DNA from: Nannochloropsis salina CCMP1776
Lineage: Eukaryota; Sar; Eustigmatophyceae; Eustigmatales; Monodopsidaceae
NCBI GenBank assembly: GCA_004565275.1
Contig: SDOX01000071.1
Location: 62,799 to 126,798 of the forward strand
Length of the DNA stretch: 64,000 nt
Direction of reading: 5' to 3'
The translations under genes and the position numbers were made by a program. Below the pieces are notes generated by a model that was not told the DNA's origin, made no database searches, and worked only from the letters and a program-made list of their open reading frames with translations. How positions within the stretch are numbered: position 1 is the stretch's first letter; each line of letters begins with the position of its first letter. Below, in pieces: positions 43,120 through 54,275 of this stretch.

Positions 43120-44732
43120 GTGTATCCAATGAAACACAAGTCGGAATCCTTAGATTGCTTGAAACGATATATTCAAGATATGAATGTATTACAACGTTAT
43201 TGTAAAATGAAGACTTTGATTGGATTGAGATCTGATAATGGTGGTGAATATACCGGCATAAATTTCAAGAACTTCTGCAAAAATCATGGTATTAGACAAG
43301 ACTTTAGCATGCCATATGGACCGCAGGATAACGGTGTTGCTGAGAAATCATGGCATGTATTATCAAACATGGCTCGAAGCCTTTGTATACAGGCTGGATT
43401 GGGAAAACGTTTCTGGGCTGAAGCCCTCAACACTGCAACCTATATTTTAAACCGTACTAGGACTTCTGCATTGGGCCAAGGGGAAACTGTCTACTACAAG
43501 ATGTTTGGAAAACACGCGAATATGAAGTATCTCAGAGTTTTTGGATGCAAATCATTCGTCCATGACACGTCTACTGCGAGAGGAAAATTTGATGATAGTG
43601 CTTTGGAAGGAATCATGATTGGCTACGATGACATAGGGAACAACTCTAAATGTTATCGAATTTATATACCTTCTATTGCAAAATACATCAAATCTGGTCA
43701 TGTAACATTTGATGAGGCAACGTTTCCAGCAGTAAAGCACAAACAACAAATTAATAACATTGAATTTCACGACGATATAGAAGAGGATAATATAGAATCT
43801 ATGGAGACAGTGGGGGCTCATCAGCAGGATGAGCAACGACCTACTGAAGATGATGGTAACATCGAAGATGATTTACATCAAGATGAACTACCCGATGATC
43901 GTGATGTCGATCATGTCAGGGAGGATCCGTGGCAAGTGGGGGCGACAGGATGGAAAGACACGGATAATATTATTCAGACTATGAATAATATGGGGCGCAC
44001 GCGAAGCAGGACAAAGGCTCGAGAACATCATCGATTGGATGATGGATTAGTAACCATGGGAGGTAATTTAGCCTTCGCTGCAGCCTCAGAAATTGTCAAT
44101 GAGGACTATCATCACACGGAAGATGAGAGTGAGGTGCAAGCTGAAAGGAAGAAAGCCAAGGATGCAGAGTACCAGGCCGACATGGAGAATGGTACCTGGG
44201 AATTAACCCCATTACCGAAGGGAGAACGATGCATCACGAGTGGCTGGGTTGAAACGGATAAACGAGATCAGAATGGGATCATCGTAAGGAGAAAAGCGAG
44301 ATTTATTGCCAAGGGTTATAGTCAAGAGTTTGGCTATGACTACCTTCACACTTATGCACCGGTTGCATCGATGACGACTATTCGTTTGATATTGACATTA
44401 GCATGCGTATTGGATCTTAAGCTGGATAACATGGATGTTGAAACAGCTTACCTTCAATCAGACCTTGAGGAAAAGGTATATGTCAAACAACCACCTGGAT
44501 AAGAGCAATATGGACCGAATGGAGAGGAGCTAGTTTGTCGATTGCGTAAGTCGCTGTACGGGCTTAAACAATCTGGACGTAATTGGCATAAGAAGATTGA
44601 TGGATGATTTCGAGGATATTGTTTCCGCCCTTCTTCTGCGGATCCATGCTTATATGTGAAGTTTGGATCTAGTGATGAAATATTGGTTATCGTCTTATAT
44701 GTGGACGATTTAATTATCGCTAGTAATTCCAG
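43120..44732 (+). pseudogene. Copia integrase-reverse transcriptase, interrupted
   Basis: Integrase core with IGLRSDNGGEYTGINF and FSMPYGPQDNGVAEKSWHV, the linker, and reverse transcriptase with GYSQEFGYDYLHTYAPVAS and LYVDDLIIASNSR. Stops occur at 44500-44502 and 44605-44607, and the domain jumps at about 44732 across a deleted segment to sequence near RPDIAFAVQS. Confidence 0.9.
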
Positions 44733-44840
44733 GGGTTATGCAGCCTGGTCACGCGTCCAGACATTGCATTTGCGGTGCAATCGTTGGGGAAACCATTGCA
44801 AGGATCTAATGAAATGCATTGAATTGATGTAAAGCGTGTA

Positions 44841-45350
44841 TTGAGGTACCTGAAGGGTACTCGTGAGGTTGGATTGAACTACACTGGTAATACTACGGGA
44901 TCTTTTACCCTAGTAGGATACGCGGACGCGGATTACGCTGGTGATATAGATAACAGACGTTCAACGTCTGGTTATGCTTTTACATTGAGTCATGGCGATA
45001 ATATCGATACGATTGATTGGAAAGCCAAGCAACAAGATGTGGTGGCTCTATCGTCGGCTGAATCGGAGCTAATATCTGCTTGTTCGGCGACACAAAGTGC
45101 AGTTTATGTTCGTCAATTGCTTATGGACCTCGGATTAAAGCAAGATGAGCCTACCATAATTATGGAGGATAATCAAGCTTGCATTGCGATGAGCAACAAT
45201 CCAATTACGCATAAGAGGACGAAGCATATCGATGTTCGATATCATTTTGTGCGTGAGAAAGTTGAGAGTAAGGAAGTGGAGCTGGTATACATTCCTACTC
45301 AGCATCAACTTGCGGATATTTTAAGTAAACCCTTATCTAGTATTCGATGA
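44841..45350 (+). pseudogene. Copia RNase H domain
   Basis: Open frame reading RYLKGTREVGLNYTGNTTGS, YADADYAGDIDNRRSTSGYA, VALSSAESELISACSATQSA and IIMEDNQACIAMSN, then HIDVRYHFVREKVESKEVEL. It is the C-terminal part of pol, separated from reverse transcriptase by the deletion. The domain itself looks intact. Confidence 0.9.
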
Positions 45351-45580
45351 GCGATGATACGTAATCGAATGATGGGTTATAAGTTTTAATTGGAATTTAT
45401 AATATATAATATAATATAATATAATAATAGGGTTATAAGTTTTAATTGGAATTTGGGAGGCAGTTTTGGGATAAGCTGCAGATGTATTGGAGATGAGAGA
45501 TATGGTTCTTATCTAAGTGTACGAGATTTAGGATTAAGTGCAATGGATCATATTTAAATGATTAGGAGTACGAGTGGGGG

Positions 45581-45952
45581 TGATGCGAATAAGGATGACA
45601 TGATGATGCTAAGGAAGCATGAGATCAGCGATAGGAGGTTCAGCGAGCCGTGCTACAGTGTTGCACCTATATCCTTTATGGATCCTACAGTCTGTATCAC
45701 ATTGTGCTGATCGCTATTGTATCATGTCATGGTTTGCGTCCACCTAATCATTTGTACTTTATATTATTATACGACAACAGGACTGGCGTCGACCAGTGTC
45801 TTTGGTTGTCTTTGATCTATCTTTGGTTCTCTCAGTACACGATTCTGGGGCGAATCGATTGGTATACATTCTCAGGGAGAATAGTAATTGTACTGAAGAA
45901 TTGAATTGGATATTGGGTTATCCGCAACGTTTTGGTTTCTTAATTCGCATCA
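45581..45952 (+). repeat. 3' LTR of the Copia element
   Basis: TGATGCGAA to TTCGCATCA, a perfect 9-base terminal inverted repeat. It is preceded by the purine-rich tract AGGAGTACGAGTGGGGG. Confidence 0.93.
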
Positions 45953-46409
45953 CAGACCACATCAAGCAATTATCCATGTCCAGAATACAAATATGAAGAT
46001 AGACCCAGAAATCGGAAGACATGAAACGATCAATCAACATGCGTAATGTCCATCTCTGACAAAATTATCTTTTTCACGAATCTTGATGATGCGAGGAATA
46101 AAGGCTCATACAATGCTCACAGAGTAGTATTTGTGCGGTTCACGAGATTCACTGGGCTACATAAATCTCTGGACCCTCAAGGTTCATGCATACGCGCCTC
46201 GATAATTATTGTGTAGGAAGAAAGCTCGATAATTTTTTTTTTTCATCTCTCATTGAATGGTAGTCTGCTTTGTTTACATTCTCGTCTATCCCTTCAAGAG
46301 TAATTTTATGTTGGATGTTTTAGACAGGAATAGGTAGATGCTATCAACGCAAATGCTGTCATTGGGATGACACAAAACCACGCTGGCAAGGGGAAGCCAC
46401 GTATTACCC
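45953..46409. other. Intergenic, nothing recognised
   Basis: AT-rich spacer between the Copia 3' LTR and the end of the GT49 locus. No gene or repeat seen. Confidence 0.4.
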
Positions 46410-48150
46410 TCACTGATGTATGCTATCCTTATTAGCTTTCTCCAGTCCTTTCGCTTTCAGGGCAGTTGACACCGGAGGTTGGCATAAACGCGTTATCTTC
46501 CCTGCCCTGGCTGCCTTTTCTTTTGAAGCCCAATACATAAATCGGCTGTAAAGGTCATCCATTTTCTCCCTCCAACCTTGGCTCGCTTCCTGCCTTCCAT
46601 GCTCCATCCATGACCTCTTGCTTTTACTCGTTGGGTGGGGGTAGTGTATTAAAAAAGCCTCGGGCGGAAGTACCGAGAAGTGAAAACCACGAAAGCGCAG
46701 ATGCGCGATGTGTTGTATCTTGTTCTTTCCATATCCTGTGAAGGCTTCGGCAAAAGGGGACGTGGTAGGACATCGCCGAAGGATCACGTAGGGCTCATAT
46801 CTGAGACGCAAAAGAAGAGCCATGAAGGAATGAAGGATTTGAAAATAGGTGGAACATGGATTCCACTGTGTTTTCAGTATTGTACATCAGATACAAGGAA
46901 GCCTTTTAGCTAACTGCTCCAACATTTCCGTCCCTCTGCTTCACCTATTGGATAAAAAGCAAGGGATAGGCTTGATCTCTTCTGAACCCTGGCTACCCAC
47001 CCAGTAGGTCGAGTCCGTGGTGCTGTGGCCATGTACATTGTACTGACCGTCGAAAACAAGGCAGTTTTCCTGCGACAAGCATTCCACCAGGCCCCTCTGG
47101 TCTTTAGGCATCCCTGCCACTTTATCCTCCCTTGCCTCCCACTCTTCGACACAACCTTTTCGTCCGAGATAGCTGAAAGCTGGGACTACCAGCACCTGCA
47201 GCGGATCCCGAAAATTCTCTACCGTGCCCCTCCTATCTCTCTCCGCCTTCGACGACAGGTGCCTAACGAAGGGGTATAGCTGGCGGGAGGGCCACAGGTC
47301 TATGTCCGTCAGAAGGAAGTGCGTCGTCCTCACCTCCAAACTCGCCAGATTCCGCAAGGCGTTGACCGGATACAGATTAGGTGAGGCAGGGACAGAAGGG
47401 TGCATCCGGAGACATTGAAGCTGGGGACAATCCAGGTTTGCTATGAAGGTGTCATGCTCGGTGGTAAACCCATGCATAAATATGGCGACGATTATGGGCC
47501 CTCCCCACCGCTTACAGATATGAGAAAGCATCCAGAGATAACAGATCTGGCGAGCTTTGGGAGACAAGGGTGAAGTCCGTGTTCTCATCGAGGTTGCCAG
47601 CGCCCGTACAAGTCGCATTTCAGGTGGCGGCGGAAGGGGGAAAGTTAATTTTGAAAACGATGCTCCCATAGGCTCCATGATCGGGCATGAGGGGCCACGC
47701 CCATGGTGGAGAAGGCCAGAAGGAGGACGATGAGGTGAAGGGATTGCCGGAGGCAGAAAAGGAGGAGGAGGAAGAGGAGAGGCTCCTTTCACCATCCTTT
47801 TCGGCTGGTCTTAAGTCGTCGAACGCATTTTTATGCATCTTCTCAGGATTTTCACCTTTTGTATTTTGGTCTTTAAATGGGTTTTTAGTAGTTACCTTGC
47901 TTGGGAGCCAAGTTCTCTCCTCTGTCTCCGCTGCTCCTATTCCTATCTCGTTACTGGGCCGTTCAAGGTACCTGCCCGACACCTCGTTTCCAACGCCATC
48001 GTGCGCTTTTAAATTTGAATCTGTGGTCTCAAAGGACTGCACGAGAGCAGAAGATTCCTCCATGTTATAATTTCTGAGCAACCAAGCAGCAACCGAGTGA
48101 TGACCGTGTCGAGGAATGCTATAACGATGACTGATACTATTCGTGTACAC
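46410..48150 (-). pseudogene. LARGE/B4GAT1-like GT49 glycosyltransferase, broken
   Basis: GT49 enzymes add glucuronate or xylose in Golgi matriglycan-like polymers. Motifs on the minus strand: DFTLVSQSSPDLL, then (next frame) WMLSHICKRWGGPIIVAIFM, NALRNLASLEVRTTHFLLTD-IDLWPS, LVVPAFSY, and EEIKPIPCFLSNR. A GT-AG intron at 46944-46801 joins SNR to YEPYVIL in phase, followed by FTGYGKNKIQHIAHLRFRGF and FLIHYPHPTSKS. The last exon is 46800-46410. Lesions: an in-frame TGA at 47622-47620 just before the catalytic domain, which could alternatively be intronic, and a one-base frameshift near 47535. The N-terminal stem frame has no upstream ATG that also includes a membrane anchor; an ATG at 48063 is the first usable one. 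The anchor-coding bases near 48125-48166 resemble those of the 31994 gene. Confidence 0.82.
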
Positions 48151-48690
48151 GCATACGACAAGGAGTAACTCAAGGTAGTATTAAGCTCCAATTTTTTACT
48201 CGCGCCCGTTTCAAAACACGACCGATATTATGTGGTGAGACCTTGGATTCCCGTACGATTGACCTTTCCCTCATATCAATAGTACATCTGCTACTTCTGC
48301 GCTTGTAAGAAGCTCCCCTCTGTATTTTAAAACATGAATAGAGGAAGGTCAGAATTTCGCTGCAACATCTTCACGTGTAAAATTCTGAGAGATAATTCAT
48401 TTTTAATGTAAACATTTTTCCTCTGAAATCTTGTTGACATGCCATGAAATCTATTTGAGAGCAGGATTTTTGGTTAGGCACGTTCTTAATAAGCTTCGAT
48501 GTCTAGAACTTGTGTCAGATGGATATTACTCGTACAAATCTGTCTTTCATGTAAGACATTCATCACACTTCAGTATCTTCCGATTTCTTGTAGTACGAGC
48601 ACAATGACTTTGGAGACAAATCAAATGCTTCAATGTGTATAATTCTTGCTTTTAGCAAGAAATGGGAGCAATCTTGATGCCAACAGTACT
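48151..48690. other. Upstream flank of the GT49 locus
   Basis: Contains a decayed anchor-coding stretch related to 32140-32226 of the two-domain GT gene, up to about 48250. The rest is AT-rich with nothing recognised. Confidence 0.4.
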
Positions 48691-48699
48691 GTATATTGC

Positions 48700-48905
48700 G
48701 TTCACTCCTCGAAGTTCAGGAGGACTTGAAATGTATCAATACATTCTAAATTCATTTCAATGCCCTGATTTTCGGTGTATCTCGTTTTGATGGAGGGTGG
48801 GATGGGAACTTCATTGGGAAGTCTCGGGAACGGGGAAGATTTGGAAGTTTCACTAGATTTTTCCCGAGTTTCGGCGAATCTCGGGTGGGCCACCCCCTCT
48901 GGCTA
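48700..48905 (-). repeat. Interspersed hairpin repeat family, copy E (inverted)
   Basis: On the minus strand: CCCGAGATTCGCCGAAACTC with GGG completing a perfect six-base stem, TCTAGTGAAACTTCCAAATC, CATCCCACCCTCCATC, GGGCATTGAAATGAATTTAG and finally AAGTCCTCCTGAACTTCGAG. This is the most complete copy outside the tandem pair. Confidence 0.85.
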
Positions 48906-49020
48906 TGCACTTTCAGCCGCCTCACACATCCGGATCGCCCAGTGTTGATGTCCTTCGTCTTAAATGGTTGAACAGCTATTGTCGTCTCGATAAATGTGTT
49001 TAGATCTGCCAAACTACCGT

Positions 49021-49036
49021 GGGGGGGGGGGGGGGG
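49021..49036 (+). repeat. G16 homopolymer
   Basis: Sixteen consecutive G residues followed by CGGG, between two interspersed repeat copies; its length in the assembly may be unreliable. Confidence 0.9.
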
Positions 49037-49214
49037 CGGGAGGCCAGGGTAAAGACTGTCTGGACGCGAAATGAAGAATGACAGAAGTCATGTGATCTTT
49101 CCAACTTGCCTCAAAGACAAACACTTCCAGTCATCCTCTTATATGTTCTCTGCTCTATAGTATGAGATTATTTGCCAAACTATGCATCCTCTGAATAGAA
49201 GACGGAGTATGTCA

Positions 49215-49320
49215 ACACTTGGCGACCCGGATGTGTGTGGGCGACCAAAAATGGATAGCCAAAGTTGGTGACCCTGATCGACCTCCGGCGAATCTCGGGG
49301 GCGGTCTCGACGACCTGAAC
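49215..49320 (-). repeat. Interspersed hairpin repeat family, fragment F (inverted)
   Basis: Only the first part of the family is present: minus strand GACCGCCCCCGAGATTCGCC followed by GGAGGTCG. It shares its lead-in with copy D. Confidence 0.55.
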
Positions 49321-50065
49321 TCCTTCCGCCGTAGCAATCCAAGTTGTATAGGTGGCCAGATGGTGGCGAATGGCGATACGTGAATTTGCGTGTAAGTCAA
49401 TGAGAGGATGTCTGAAACAAGTATACCTGTACAGATTTTTGTTGACGCGAAAGTTTCAGTCCGATTCTTTCTTGATCAGGTTGTGCATTTTTCTTGGTTT
49501 TATGGCCCTTCAATCAAATTAGGAAGTAGGTACCAGAAACGTGCACTATCTTTTTCCAACTTTGTGTTCATATCGGGACCATTGTCGGCGGGCCTTTTAA
49601 ATCTATGAGCAGATAATTGTGCTGTGTGTCGCGGGTTTGACAATCCTGTGTCTCTGGTTGCCGTGCTAGAGATAAGCTGACGGCTAAGACCTTGAAGCTC
49701 GCTCAGCAAGGTAGCAATGGGTTGTGTACGGGATGAGGCCTTGGAACTCGACTTGAGCGCTTAAAAACGCTGCTTGCCCGTGACTTCAACAAGAAGACTC
49801 CCATGGTTGTTCAAGAAACTAAGTGATGATAATGGTATCAATTTCAGCCTCTGGAGTAGTGCTGGACATGGGGCGAGGAACTCTCGAGGAGATTGCTCAC
49901 AGGCAGTACATGATTATGAGGTTTTTACATGCCTGTATATATGTATTAAGTATATAGGAATTTTGCTTTTTGTGGGTATTGCATATTCTTTATCTTTGAC
50001 ATTGTTAAGTATCGACTTCGAACACCGATGCTGCCTAGGGCTTGTAATCATCTTATCAGTCTGGA
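49321..50065. other. Intergenic, nothing recognised
   Basis: Spacer on the 3' side of the STELLO-like gene. No coding frame with protein character or repeat family assigned. Confidence 0.4.
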
Positions 50066-50069
50066 CAAG

Positions 50070-50165
50070 TATCTTACAAACATATATGGCAGATGCTTCG
50101 AAATAAAAGCCATGAAACCCTCGTTGCTTCTCCTCGTTCTTAATGAGGGCATCGATCACCATACC
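50070..50165 (-). pseudogene. Eroded copy of the 3' end of the STELLO-fusion gene
   Basis: The minus strand reads VIDALIKNEEKQRGFHGF, matching VLDALTKYEETQQKFYEH near the C-terminus of the adjacent gene. Nucleotide similarity (CTCCTCGT, GTGAGGGCATCGA-like blocks, ATCTTAC, GCAGATGCT) spans about 95 bases with gaps. It lies just downstream of the intact end. Confidence 0.65.
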
Positions 50166-50225
50166 TTTTTTGCTTTTTTAATACCAATGTATACAGAACA
50201 CGTTTCTTTTGCCTCGGACTCGTAA

Positions 50226-53081
50226 TCAATCAATCACTATGTATGGGTACTTTGCAAATATCTTACGCAGATGCTCCCGAAACCCCACCAGCTTCGTCGG
50301 CCATACCTTGAAGTGCTCATAAAACTTTTGTTGCGTCTCCTCGTACTTCGTGAGGGCATCGAGCACAATCAGCATCTTATGGCAAGAATTTCGATGGCAC
50401 GAGGGCCGCTCGTCCAGTTTCTTGAGGTTTTCGATCATTTCCTCCTTGCTATCCGTCGCCTTCACATAGCCATGTCCCCAAAGCGTCTGTGTAGCCAGTC
50501 GCACATTATCCTCAAAGCTACGACTATGGTAATGCACGACGGCAATGCCTTGCGCGACTGGCAGCAGACTGGGCGCGTGGATTCCAAGATTGAAGTGTCC
50601 TGCTTTAAATTTCTCCCCGCTGTAGAACTGCTTGAACTTTCCTGCCTGCACGCTCGAGAAACGCTCACTCTCTGTCGGTGACCCGCTTGTCACGGGGGCG
50701 GCAATGTACATATGATCCACTCTTAAGGTGGCGTTCCATGCATTGGACGCCGGGAGCAGAAGTGCTGGATTTGTCAATGCTGGCCCATCGTCTCCGCCGC
50801 CTTTGCCAACCAAGAAGTCGTCCGTATCGACCTTGAAAATCCATTCATATCCATCTTTGATCTCGTCGATCCATTGTGCTAGCTCTTGGGTGATTCCATT
50901 TAGGTCCACCAGGCTATGCTTGACGTGGATAGGATACAGCGCTGCAATGGAGTCTAGGTACGCCTTTTGTGGACCGATGCTGCCGTCGAAGACGTAAATG
51001 TTCTCAAAGCCAAAGACATCGCCGTGGTATGCGAGGAAGCGCGAGAGGAGGTTCATGTCATCTTTTGTCATGACCATGAGGGCGACGGGTTTCCTTGCTT
51101 TTGGGGTTGGTGAGGGAGGGAGTGCCCAGAGGGAAGCTTCAGTTACGCTGGCTTGCTCGCAGGTTCCATCGCTCTTAATAATCTCTAAAGCCCTGTCCGT
51201 TCTATTGGCATAGGCACTAAGATAGCCTCTATCGGACTGAGATAGTGTGTTGGGCATAGCGACTCCTGTGCCTCGAAGGTCCTCGATCCAGGCGATTGCC
51301 AGGTCCACGTCCAGAGGGTCGTGCAAGAAATCCATCTCGTACCTGGCTACCGCCATCTCCTCTATCATGCCTTCCAGGGAACGGGAGACGGAGCGCCATT
51401 TAAGTAGCCACGAGACGAGGACGCCCGCCCGTTCATAGAGATCGCTCTCGGCGTCGAAGTCAGCCAGGTAGCTGTGGGGGTTACGACACTGCAGTGGGAT
51501 AGCACAGAATAGAGTGTGAGAGGCTCTTTGGTTCTAGGACTGGAAGGGTCAACGCTCTCGGGGGGGGCGTGTTTATCAAGCTTTGCCTCGAAACTTTTGA
51601 TATTGAAAAAGAGGCCCTGCCTCGTCGATTGCTTTTTTGGGGGCAAATAGGGGCCGGAGGAGCCCTCTTCTCCCTGGATCTGGCCTCCATTCATCTCTCA
51701 CCTGCGTGACAAATGGTGAAGCAAACGCCACCCGTTGCCGTGCTTCCCACATGATCATCCCGGTGATGTACGAGCGCCAAATGTCCGACACTCTCCCATG
51801 CACGGTGATGGGAAGGAGCATACCCCAAAAGCCGGCCTTGCCGAAGGCCGTCGCCTGGGCATTGAAAGGGGTCATGACTCCCGGGGGAATGACCTCCAAT
51901 CTGGCACTTCTTCCCGAGCGGAAACTCAAGGGGAGGTGACTCGTCAGACGGTATAAGGCGTCAACATCAGGATCGTGATCGGCCAGGCTCTGCACGATGG
52001 TAATTACTCCTCCTTCGTGGGTCCCTTCCTCCACCCCGCGACTGACGTTCCAGGTACTTGCACCAGTGGTGAGATTCACAGGAAAACCACGCGACCACAC
52101 GAAAGCAGGGCTCCCATCCTTCACGGGCACGCTATCAAAACTCGGGTAGGGATTATAAACGTGGGACTGGCCAGGTCGCACAACATCCTTCGACGAAGCA
52201 AGCTCGCCCAGGCTAGAATCAGGTATGAAAGGATTGCCTTCGCTATCGACTTTGAGGATATTGTCGTCGTCCGTGTCGTAGATCATTTCGGCGCCGTGGT
52301 GCATGGCATAAAGAAAGCCAATGTTTTTACGACCGAAGTGGTTCCATCTTAGGAGAGGGATGATGTTGTACGGCAATGCTTCTGTGACAGGTGCAAGCGC
52401 ACGGTGAATGATGACAAGCAGTGATAGAGATGCGACGTGAGTGTGCATTCCTGTACTATCGCGCTGGTGTCGTGTAATCTCACCTTGCTCTTCTAGACTC
52501 AAGAATACTAGGGTGTCACTTGAGATATCATAAGTAGGTGGGGACTGTGCGGTAATGCAATGATAAATGAATGTCATAGTGATTATCTCCATACTTGTCA
52601 TAATTAAGGTGGCGACCAAGGACAAAAATGGTGGCCGAAAAATTGTTTCATACTTCCTCACCTTCTTATCCCCGACAACGACCACACACCAATTTTTCAT
52701 CCCTGCAAGTTACTTCACAAGTACAGTAGGCTCAAATATGGTCGTCACCAGGGCCCATTTCTTGCACATAAGTTGCTCCGGACTACGGGGATATAGCTTA
52801 TATGAAATAGCTGAGGCTGAACCGTTGCTGCTAAAGGGGCGAGGACCATGGTAGGTCCTTCTCTTGGCAGCCATGAATACTTGTCCCCCGTGTGCTCCTT
52901 TTACTTCCGCCATGCCCCTCGCCGCTTAAATTTCGTCGTCGAATGGAGAATTGTTGTCTGAGAAGAGGGCCTTGACTGAAAAAAGCGGTCGGGCCCCGTG
53001 GTTCACACTCATGACATAGAAAAGCACCAGGACAACAATGGGAACAATCCACAAGCGGTTCCTTTCCCCCAAATTCCTCAT
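50226..53081 (-). CDS. STELLO-family glycosyltransferase fused to a second GT-A domain; one in-frame TAA
   Basis: Type II Golgi protein. It starts at ATG 53081 with anchor LWIVPIVVLVLFYVMSV. Exons: 53081-52662, 52544-52484, 52381-51702 and 51488-50226; GT-AG introns of 117, 102 and 213 bp. The joins restore STELLO (DUF288) motifs: KKWALVTTIFEPT, WCVVVVGDKKSPPTYDI, LVFLSLEEQEALPYN, RWNHFGRKNIGFLYAM, MIYDTDDDN, IWRSYITG, TQCRNPHSYLADFDAESDL and VDLAIAWIEDL. In plants STELLO proteins are Golgi glycosyltransferase-like proteins affecting cellulose synthase assembly. A second domain follows, about the last 250 residues: ALMVMTKDDMNLLSRFLAYH, GFENIYVFDGS and WIFKVDTDDFLVG (Glyco_tranf_2_4 type). 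The frame is broken only by TAA 52712-52710, between the EPT and VVVVGD motifs, so the allele is a recent pseudogene, a read-through gene or a sequence error. Confidence 0.82.
52710..52712 (-). other. In-frame TAA inside the STELLO-like gene
   Basis: Reading frame before it is ...PTVLVK and after it LAGMKNWCVVVVGDKK. No splice pair of normal size around it removes it and keeps the frame. One substitution from CAA, GAA or AAA would explain it. Confidence 0.8.
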
Positions 53082-54275
53082 GTTGCTGGCTAACCTGATA
53101 GCGTGGAATGGTATTTTAGAATAGGGGGCGCGGGAAACGATATATTGAAAAGGAGGCAGTCAAATTCCTGTGTTGCCTTATCTTTAGTTGTCCTCCGAGT
53201 GAAAATTAAGTGCCTTACATGTGGCAAGGGAGAAGAGGACTGCCAATTAAATGAAAATGGCCCGAGATACTAGCAATGATAGACTGCATATTGTATAGTC
53301 CACGTGATCCATACACTATATGCATGAGACTTCAATATTACATCTCGCCACCATGTAAACGGCTCACGTAAACGGACAGTAGGCTAAGGGCAGCAACATG
53401 AGGGATGGCGTAAACGCTAATGGCTCGGCCAGAAATCTCTAGTCCAGATGTGCAATAGTCGTCGCACTTAGAATGATATAGGGACTCATCGATCAATCAT
53501 GTACCTTAGAACGGGTTATAGCTTATTGATCGCATGTCGATGCAGTCTAAGAAGTGCAGCAACGGGAGTTCATTTAAAAAAACGAGTCTACCTGTGAGTA
53601 AACGCAGTTTGAAAAATGTAACGGCCCATGGAGCAATCGAACACCCTGGGACGTGGTACCGATTATTGGTAGCATTTCAGGAATATATACGAGTCACAAT
53701 GATAAAATTTAATTGAAAAATATATAGTGTAGAGGACGTTTAGTAGCATTTCTTATCAATTTGATGATTTTAGGAGGAGTCTTGCAATGCGCATGCTAAC
53801 AAAAAGGAAGGCGTTTCCTGCGCGCGAAACATCGTGAAGCGGTCTGTTTTGAGGCCTTTGTATCTTCATGCTAGCAGAAATATAGCAATTTATTTCGACT
53901 CGCTCGCCCTTCTTGCCTTAAAGGCTTGTCTTGATAAGAATCTTGGTGCTTTAGCGCTCTCCATCCCTGCGACGGACAGTGTGGCCTCGGACATGTCGCT
54001 TCTTGGGCCGCTGTCCCCTCCTCGTCATCCTCCTCGTCGTTCTCGTCGTCCTCTGGCCTCGTGTAGGATTTCTTGAATGTGGACCAGAGGTATGGCAACG
54101 ACCCGCGGAAAGATTTGATGGAGGAGATATACATTCGGAGCCACCTCGCTGAGTACCGATGCAGGCCTTGAGGCCTTGCCACAGAGCTGTATGAGCTCAA
54201 ATAGGATGGTTAGATAGGGAGGAATGGAAGAGACGGCGGCGGGATCAATATGTATAATCACATACAGCTGGGGGA
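53082..54275. other. Intergenic; possible unclassified gene fragment at its right side
   Basis: Nothing is recognised up to about 53850. From 54200 down to 53871 the minus strand has a frame with an acid-rich stretch (PEDDENDEEDDEEGTAAQEA) and a preceding YISSIKSFRGSLPYLWSTFK. A second frame across 54025-54270 also looks protein-like, so this could be a decayed exon cut by the Copia LTR at 54276. I cannot name it. Confidence 0.25.

Larger units (their letters stand above)
40563..45952 (+). mobile_element. Defective Ty1/Copia LTR retrotransposon
   Basis: Two LTRs enclose gag, protease, integrase, reverse transcriptase and RNase H in Copia order (integrase before reverse transcriptase). Lesions: a piece of inverted integrase sequence in the leader (40967-41187), frameshifts in gag and after protease, stops near 44500 and 44605, an internal deletion of about 100 codons in reverse transcriptase near 44732, and a Cys-to-Gly change in the gag zinc knuckle. 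The outer flanks TGGGG and CAGAC do not form a target-site duplication, so the ends are recombinant. Confidence 0.93.

Noticed and set aside
40563-45952. Element with target-site duplication
   Set aside because: Flanking pentamers TGGGG and CAGAC differ, so the element ends are recombinant.
49021-49036. G16 run as a biological signal
   Set aside because: A simple homopolymer; length is unreliable and nothing nearby depends on it.
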